From: Candidatus Delongbacteria bacterium | GTDB taxonomy: Bacteria > JAGOEH01 | NCBI GenBank assembly: GCA_017997825.1 | Contig: JAGOEH010000046.1 | Coordinates: 1-19,433 of the forward strand | Direction of reading: 5' to 3' | Length of the DNA: 19,433 bases | Part shown: one piece after another, positions 15,375-19,433 of the stretch | Layout of the letters: every line of letters starts with the position of its first letter | How positions within the stretch are numbered: the stretch's first letter is position 1 | Made by a program: the position numbers and the translations under genes | The notes under the pieces: generated by a model | What the model was told of the DNA's origin: nothing | What the model saw: only the letters and a program-made list of their open reading frames with translations | The model's database searches: none

Positions 15375-15382
15375 CCTCCTTT
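15375..15382 (-). promoter_or_regulatory. Strong Shine-Dalgarno deciding the start of the operon's first gene
   Basis: AAAGGAGG on the minus strand is a near-perfect ribosome binding site. Its spacing is 2 nt to the GTG, 5 nt to the TTG and 8 nt to the CTG that open the gene. The usual optimum of about 5-9 nt favours TTG or CTG over the upstream GTG. Confidence 0.7.
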
Positions 15383-15442
15383 CGGAATGGAATGGTTCAC
15401 TCTCCCCAAAACAGAAACATCCCGGCCAAACCAGAATCAGGA

Positions 15443-15703
15443 TCAAAATCCTATTATATTCTGTTTGATATCCAGGATAAGAAAAACAATAAAAATCAGC
15501 ATGGAACCGGTGTAAAAAACCGAGATCCGGCTAAAGGCCGGATCTCGGTGAGGAAAACCATAGCGTACATGCATGACCATCCACACTCCCAGCCAAAAAT
15601 GAAACAGGGCATGGAGAGGATCCCGGGTCAGCATCAGTCCGATCAAACCGGCAAGGATCAGAATCCATCCGACGATCGGCAGGAGACGTTTATCAAATCG
15701 CAT
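15443..15703 (-). CDS. Putative small membrane protein (unrecognised)
   Basis: This is an 86-residue open frame starting 9 nt after the phosphoglycerate dehydrogenase stop on the same strand. I do not recognise a family. The translation shows three hydrophobic stretches, about 8-25, 30-46 and 62-80, separated by charged turns (MRFDKR at the N-terminus, RDPLH, RDPAFSR), which is a plausible small polytopic membrane protein. There is no Shine-Dalgarno sequence before the ATG, so it would depend on coupling to serA. A perfect intrinsic terminator lies inside codons 52-63, and a possible promoter for the hydrogenase operon overlaps its last codons. It could be a real protein, a decayed remnant, or a leader whose translation affects read-through. 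Confidence that it is expressed is moderate at best. Confidence 0.42.
   Translation of the reverse strand: MRFDKRLLPIVGWILILAGLIGLMLTRDPLHALFHFWLGVWMVMHVRYGFPHRDPAFSRISVFYTGSMLIFIVFLILDIKQNIIGF
15453..15458 (-). promoter_or_regulatory. Candidate -10 box (TATAAT) for the hydrogenase operon
   Basis: A perfect TATAAT is found on the minus strand about 80 nt upstream of the first hydrogenase gene, downstream of the internal terminator. No convincing -35 hexamer is seen at 16-18 nt spacing; the sequence there is CTTATC. If used, the leader would be about 75 nt. It could also be a chance match in an A/T-rich stretch. Confidence 0.35.
15514..15549 (-). terminator. Perfect intrinsic terminator downstream of serA, inside the small ORF
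   Basis: A 13-bp perfect stem (accgagatccggc at 15519-15531 with its complement at 15537-15549) has a 5-nt loop. Read on the minus strand, it runs into six Ts. It lies 163 nt after the serA stop and upstream of the hydrogenase operon, so it should separate the two transcripts. It falls within codons 52-63 of the 86-residue frame. Confidence 0.9.
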
Positions 15704-15712
15704 ACAACCGGA

Positions 15713-16618
15713 TTATGACCGGGTTTCTTCTATAATAACCCGAACCAGTTCATTACCGATGCGTTCCTGAGCCTCTTTGGTGGCCGCACCGATATGAGGG
15801 GTCAGACTGACCTTGGGATGCATCAACAAGGCCTGATTGTCGGTGGGTTCTTTATCGAACACATCGATACCGGCACCCCAAAGTTTACCCGAATTGAGGG
15901 CATTGAGCAGGGCCTTTTCATCCACTACTCCCCCGCGGGCGCAATTGATCAGGACCGAATTGGGCTTCATCAGCTCGAACTCTCTCTCCCCAATTACCGC
16001 CACTCCGTCCTTGCTCTTGGGAATGTGCAGCGAAACCACATCGGATTCCTTCAGCAAGCGGTCCTTATCCACCATGGTGATAAAATCGAGCGGGGCCTGG
16101 GTGACCATGGCATCAAAAGCCAGAATTTTCATTCCCAGGGCATAGGCCCTTTTGGCCAATTCCTGTCCGATACGACCGATCCCGATGATCCCCAGGGTTT
16201 TACCGGATACTTCACGCCCCTCATAGGATTTCTTCTCCCATTTGCCTTCACGCATCGTCACCGTCGCTTGAGGAATGAAACGATAAATCGAGAGTAAATG
16301 CGCCAGAGCCAGTTCCGCCACCGAGGCCGAACTGGCGGCCGGGGTGTTGACAACCTTAATTCCTTTAGCTTTGGCCGCTTCTACATCGATATTGTCCAAA
16401 CCCACCCCGCCGCGGGCAATAATCTTAAGATTCGTCCCCGCATCGATCGCCACCTTCTTGACCTTGGTCGCGCTGCGCACAATCACAATATCATAGGGAG
16501 AAATAACGTCAGCCAACTGCTCGGGGGTTAAACCGGTTTTGACATCCACTTCAAAACCTTTCTCGGTCAGGGCCTGCATCGCCTCATTGGAAATCTTATC
16601 ACAGACCATGATCTTCAT
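15713..16618 (-). CDS. serA: D-3-phosphoglycerate dehydrogenase, short form without ACT domain
   Basis: This NAD-dependent D-2-hydroxyacid dehydrogenase most resembles the PGDH that oxidises 3-phosphoglycerate in the first step of serine synthesis. At 301 residues it has the split substrate-binding domain (1-95 and about 280-301) and the central Rossmann domain (GIIGIGRIGQ near 145). Catalytic Arg228 (CARGGVVDE), Glu257 (FDKEP) and His275 (TPHIGAAT) are all present. GGVGLDNIDVEAAK, near 75, is typical of PGDH. The C-terminal ACT regulatory domain of longer enzymes is absent, so serine feedback through it is not expected. Alternatives are glyoxylate or hydroxypyruvate reductases. An AAGGAGG-type Shine-Dalgarno near 16623-16631 supports the ATG. 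It has its own near-consensus promoter and is divergent from the ABC operon. Confidence 0.88.
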   Translation of the reverse strand: MKIMVCDKISNEAMQALTEKGFEVDVKTGLTPEQLADVISPYDIVIVRSATKVKKVAIDAGTNLKIIARGGVGLDNIDVEAAKAKGIKVVNTPAASSASVAELALAHLLSIYRFIPQATVTMREGKWEKKSYEGREVSGKTLGIIGIGRIGQELAKRAYALGMKILAFDAMVTQAPLDFITMVDKDRLLKESDVVSLHIPKSKDGVAVIGEREFELMKPNSVLINCARGGVVDEKALLNALNSGKLWGAGIDVFDKEPTDNQALLMHPKVSLTPHIGAATKEAQERIGNELVRVIIEETRS

Positions 16619-16663
16619 TACATTCCTCCTTTTGGCTTAATGATTTAAAAGAATAACCGATCA

Positions 16664-16692
16664 AATATATGTTTTTTTTAGGTGGATGTCAA
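16664..16692 (-). promoter_or_regulatory. Sigma-70-type promoter of serA
   Basis: On the minus strand, a perfect TTGACA (16687-16692) is followed by a 17-nt spacer and TATATT (16664-16669). Spacing and hexamers are near consensus. Transcription would begin about 16657, giving a leader near 38 nt before the serA ATG. Confidence 0.82.
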
Positions 16693-16708
16693 GGTTTTTA
16701 AGGTCCAC

Positions 16709-16739
16709 TCCCGAAAAAACCCCCAATTTTTTTTCGGGA
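16709..16739. other. A/T-arm inverted repeat in the divergent intergenic region
   Basis: The arms tcccgaaaaaa (16709-16719) and ttttttcggga (16729-16739) form an 11-bp perfect stem with a 9-nt loop, cccccaatt. On the plus strand it is followed by acttttt. It lies between the serA promoter and the ABC operon. It could be a 5' leader structure for the ABC genes, an insulating terminator-like element, or a protein-binding palindrome. I could not identify a clear plus-strand promoter beside it. Confidence 0.55.
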
Positions 16740-16835
16740 ACTTTTTGCCGGGGTTTGGTTTTAAATGACAGAATTTTGGAATCTAATTGTTTTTTCAACT
16801 CTTAAGAAGCAGGCTTAACATGAGGAGTACCACAG

Positions 16836-17765
16836 ATGATCACGATTTCCGATTTGACCCGTTATTACGGCACTTTTCTGGCCGTTGATCACATCAGCTT
16901 TGAGGTTCAAAAAGGAGAAATACTGGGTTTTCTGGGACCCAACGGCGCCGGTAAAACAACAACCATGAAAATCATCACCGGGTATATGCTCCCCACCTCC
17001 GGAAACATCACCATTGATGGTCTGGATGTGGTCCATCAATCGATGGAGATCAGAAAAAAGATCGGATACCTGCCGGAACACAATGCCTTGTATCTGGATA
17101 TGGGAATCATGGAATACCTGACCTTTGTCATGAACGCCAGACATATCGAAAAGGCCAACTTTCAATCACGACTCAGCTATGTCATCGAAGTCTGCGGATT
17201 GAAAGAGATGCTGAAGAAAAACATCGGAGAGTTGTCCAAGGGATTCCGGCAGCGGGTTGGATTAGCCCAAGCACTGATCCACAATCCTGAGATCCTGGTA
17301 TTGGATGAACCAACCGTTGGACTCGATCCCAACCAAATTGTAGAGATCCGAAATCTAATCAAAGAGATCGGAAAGGAAAAGACAATCATCCTTTCAACTC
17401 ACATTTTGCCGGAGGTGGAAGTGACCTGCAACCGGGTGATCATCATCAATAACGGAACGATAGCGGCGATGGGAACCACGGCCGACCTTCAACGCTCCTC
17501 ACAGGCTCAGGACAAAATCCGTCTGGTCTTCAGCGGAGATCAACCCCAATGGTCTGAAACGTTCCGACAAATCGGCGGTGTAAATACCGTAGCGGTAGAA
17601 TCAAACGAAACCGAGACCGTATATAGTCTGGACGTCGATAAAGATATCGATCCGCGAACCGATCTGATGCAGATTATTGTGAAAAACAATCTGCCGCTGC
17701 TGGAGATCAAGCGGGAACAGATCAGCCTGGAAGATGTATTCCATCAGCTGACCCTGCGTAACTAA
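16836..17765 (+). CDS. ABC transporter ATP-binding protein, GldA-like
   Basis: This is a 309-residue ABC ATPase of the ABC-2 exporter class. Walker A is GPNGAGKTT at 34-42, the signature LSKGFRQR lies near 133, Walker B ILVLDEPTVGLDP is near 153, and the H-loop is in STHILPEVE near 189. A C-terminal extension of about 90 residues (220-309) is typical of ATPases working with GldF-type permeases. The ATG has a gaggag Shine-Dalgarno at 16822-16827 with 8-nt spacing. The next gene, 35 nt downstream, encodes the matching permease, and the third encodes a GldG-like protein. In Flavobacteria, GldA, GldF and GldG are linked to gliding. In other phyla the same trio exists without gliding, so the cargo here is unknown. 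Confidence 0.93.
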   Translation: MITISDLTRYYGTFLAVDHISFEVQKGEILGFLGPNGAGKTTTMKIITGYMLPTSGNITIDGLDVVHQSMEIRKKIGYLPEHNALYLDMGIMEYLTFVMNARHIEKANFQSRLSYVIEVCGLKEMLKKNIGELSKGFRQRVGLAQALIHNPEILVLDEPTVGLDPNQIVEIRNLIKEIGKEKTIILSTHILPEVEVTCNRVIIINNGTIAAMGTTADLQRSSQAQDKIRLVFSGDQPQWSETFRQIGGVNTVAVESNETETVYSLDVDKDIDPRTDLMQIIVKNNLPLLEIKREQISLEDVFHQLTLRN

Positions 17766-17800
17766 ATCGAGTGTAATACTTAAGATAAAAGGAGAATACC

Positions 17801-18520
17801 ATGAATTGGAAAACCATCCGAGCCATTTACCTAAAGGAATTGGCCAGTTTTTTTTATTCCCCCATGGCCTATGTGGTGGTCACCCTGTTTTTGCTGATTT
17901 TAGGCTGGTTTTTCACCGCCACCCTGTTCATTAACGGCGGCGAAGCCTCGATGCGACCCGCGTTCAACTATATTCCGATCATATTTTTGATTTTTGTTCC
18001 CGCCATCACCATGCGGACCATCGCCGAGGAAAAGAAAAGCGGCACCTTCGAACTGCTGGTCACCCTGCCGGTTGAGGATTCAGAAATCGTAGCCGGCAAG
18101 TTCCTGGCTTCTCTCAGCCTGATCGGTTCAGCCGTCATCATGACTCTGATTTATCTTTTGACGTTAATCAGCATGGGCAACGTGGACGGGGGAGAAGTTC
18201 TGGGCGGATATGTCGGCCTGATCCTGATGGGCAGCGCCTATGTATCGCTCGGGGTGTTGGCTTCCAGTCTGACTGAAAGCCAGATCGTAGCCTTTATCGT
18301 GGCCTTTGTTTTCTCGTTCTTTTTCTTCATTATCGATAAGGTCCTAATGTTCATGCCCATCTCTCTGGCTCCCTTCTTTGAATACCTGAGCCTGGATTAT
18401 CATTTCGCCAATATCGCCCGCGGCGTACTGGATACCCGAGATATCATCTTCTACCTCTCCCTTTCGTTCATCTCACTGTATCTGGCTACCCAAATCCTGG
18501 AAAACCGGAAAACCGCTTAA
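17801..18520 (+). CDS. ABC-2 type permease, GldF-like
   Basis: This 239-residue inner-membrane permease is the partner of the ATPase upstream. It has about six membrane helices. A short cytoplasmic N-terminus (TIRAIYLKELASFFYSP) is typical of GldF/NosY-like permeases. The conserved cytoplasmic loop MRTIAEEKKSGTFELLVTLP lies near 67-86, followed by the VAGKFLASL segment. The helix-rich C-terminal half includes the FEYLSLDYHFANIARGVLD loop near 200. It has an aaaggag Shine-Dalgarno about 7 nt before the ATG. It is probably cotranscribed with the ATPase and the GldG-like gene, whose start is 16 nt after its stop. The substrate is unknown. Confidence 0.92.
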   Translation: MNWKTIRAIYLKELASFFYSPMAYVVVTLFLLILGWFFTATLFINGGEASMRPAFNYIPIIFLIFVPAITMRTIAEEKKSGTFELLVTLPVEDSEIVAGKFLASLSLIGSAVIMTLIYLLTLISMGNVDGGEVLGGYVGLILMGSAYVSLGVLASSLTESQIVAFIVAFVFSFFFFIIDKVLMFMPISLAPFFEYLSLDYHFANIARGVLDTRDIIFYLSLSFISLYLATQILENRKTA

Positions 18521-18536
18521 GATCGGGGTCACGACC

Positions 18537-19433
18537 ATGAAAAACTCTATGAATCTCAATAAACTTATCTCCATTCTGCTGGTGATCGGACTGGTGATCA
18601 TTGCCAATATCGCCTCCCTCTATCTGTTCACCCGCTTCGATTTTACCGAAAACCACATCTATTCCATCTCCAATCCGTCCAAGAAAATCCTGGGAGAATT
18701 GAATGATCGGTTGACCATCAAGGCCTATTTCTCCAAGGATATGCCGGCCCCCTATAACAGTGTATCCCAGTTTGTCCGCGACCTGCTGGAGGAATACAAA
18801 GCCTATGGGAAAGGCAATGTCTATTTCGAATACATCAATCCCGGCGATGATAAAAAACTGGAAGAAGAAGCCACCAGCTTCCGGGTTCCGCCTTTACAGG
18901 TCAACGCTCTTGAAAACGACAAGATCGAGATCAAAAAGGTATATATGGGATTGGTGTTCCTGTATCAGGATAAAAAAGAGGTGCTGCCGGTCATCAGCAA
19001 AACTGCCGGCCTGGAATATGATATCACCGGCGCCATCAAACGCCTGATCGTCAATAAAAAGCAATCGATCGGGATTATCCAGGGGCATCGCGAACCGGCC
19101 ATGAACGAAAAGCTGCAGACCATGTATTCCATTTTGCAGAAACAGTATGAAGTTCGGGAACTCAATCTGCCCCAATTGAATTCCATTCCCTCCGAGATCG
19201 GGATCAGCCTGCTGATCGCCCCTCAGGATACCTTTTCGATGGAGGATCTCTACAAAATCGACCAGTTTATCATGCGGGGCGGCAAAATGGGATTTATGAT
19301 GAATGAGCATGCCGCCGATATCGGCCGTGGTATAGCCTTCCCTCTTTATCATAAACTGTCACCGTTTCTGGAGAACTTCGGGATCAAAATTAATAACGAC
19401 ATGGTGATGGACGCGCAGTGTATTCCCATTAAT
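18537..19433 (+). CDS. GldG-like ABC-transporter auxiliary protein, 3' end outside the window
   Basis: The frame from the ATG at 18537 is open for 299 codons to the last base of the window, so only the N-terminal part is seen. A single membrane helix (about 9-31, LISILLVIGLVIIANIASLY) anchors it. The following region (TENHIYSISNPSKKIL, then LTIKAYFSKDMP near 60) is the family's conserved start of the large extracytoplasmic domain. IGIIQGHREPAMNEKL near 179 and the LLIAPQDTFSMEDLYKIDQF block near 222 also fit the ABC_transp_aux/GldG family. It starts 16 nt after the permease stop, with ggggt as a weak Shine-Dalgarno. Gene order ATPase-permease-GldG matches the known trio. A second membrane helix is expected at the unseen C-terminus. 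Confidence 0.88.
   Translation, partial: MKNSMNLNKLISILLVIGLVIIANIASLYLFTRFDFTENHIYSISNPSKKILGELNDRLTIKAYFSKDMPAPYNSVSQFVRDLLEEYKAYGKGNVYFEYINPGDDKKLEEEATSFRVPPLQVNALENDKIEIKKVYMGLVFLYQDKKEVLPVISKTAGLEYDITGAIKRLIVNKKQSIGIIQGHREPAMNEKLQTMYSILQKQYEVRELNLPQLNSIPSEIGISLLIAPQDTFSMEDLYKIDQFIMRGGKMGFMMNEHAADIGRGIAFPLYHKLSPFLENFGIKINNDMVMDAQCIPIN

Noticed and set aside
15373-15442. Possible redox-regulator (Rex-type) palindrome upstream of the hydrogenase operon
   Set aside because: I looked for a TTGTGA-n6-TCACAA-like palindrome in the leader and found none that fits.
15794-16297. 167-codon open frame on the plus strand opposite serA
   Set aside because: It overlaps the catalytic region of phosphoglycerate dehydrogenase on the opposite strand and shows no domain of its own.
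18760-19352. Small open frames within the GldG-like region on both strands
   Set aside because: They are out of frame with the 299-codon GldG-like reading frame that runs to the window end and matches its family motifs.

Overview
The window is about 19.4 kb of dense, ordinary bacterial coding sequence of moderate GC. I see no mobile elements, CRISPR arrays, tRNAs or rRNAs. The gene content points to an anaerobic, hydrogen-metabolising bacterium: a large soluble [FeFe]-hydrogenase complex, no respiratory membrane arm of complex I, and a GldA/GldF/GldG-like ABC system. That ABC set and the general character of the proteins suggest a lineage in or near the FCB superphylum or the former Deltaproteobacteria. 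The taxonomic guess is weak.

Layout. Positions 1-1683 (+): complete groEL ending in a strong intrinsic terminator. 1694-2566 (+): an EamA/DMT permease whose start codon sits almost directly behind that terminator. 2792-6104 (+): a tight three-gene run of HAD phosphatase, TruD pseudouridine synthase (4-nt overlap) and YfcC-type carrier (2-nt gap). It is followed at 6214-7443 (+) by an ArsB/NhaD/SLC13-type permease. 7538-15372 (-): a six-gene [FeFe]-hydrogenase operon, transcribed from high to low coordinates: NuoE-like, HndB-like ferredoxin, a NuoF-GltD fusion of 1017 aa, the catalytic subunit HydA, a second NuoE-like, and a second NuoF-like protein. 15443-15703 (-): a small putative membrane protein with a perfect intrinsic terminator inside it. 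15713-16618 (-): a short D-3-phosphoglycerate dehydrogenase with a near-consensus promoter. 16836-19433 (+): ABC ATPase, ABC-2 permease and the first 299 codons of a GldG-like protein cut by the window end.

The most interesting part is the hydrogenase operon. Known trimeric and tetrameric electron-bifurcating or NAD(P)-linked [FeFe]-hydrogenases (HydABC, HndABCD) carry one NuoE/NuoF pair per catalytic subunit. Here one HydA is encoded with two NuoE and two NuoF proteins. The two NuoF copies have diverged in opposite directions. One has gained a complete GltD/NfnL-like module with two cysteine quartets, an FAD site and an NAD(P)H site. The other keeps its FMN and N3-type [4Fe-4S] motifs but has lost all four cysteines of its N-terminal thioredoxin-like [2Fe-2S] domain. 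The cluster could encode a multi-flavin complex linking H2 with NADH, NADPH and possibly ferredoxin. This is inference from domain content, and no maturation genes (hydE, hydF, hydG) are in the window.

No gene-free stretch exceeds 300 bases. The largest are 2567-2791, where only a weak hairpin was seen, and 16619-16835, which holds the serA promoter and an A/T-arm hairpin.
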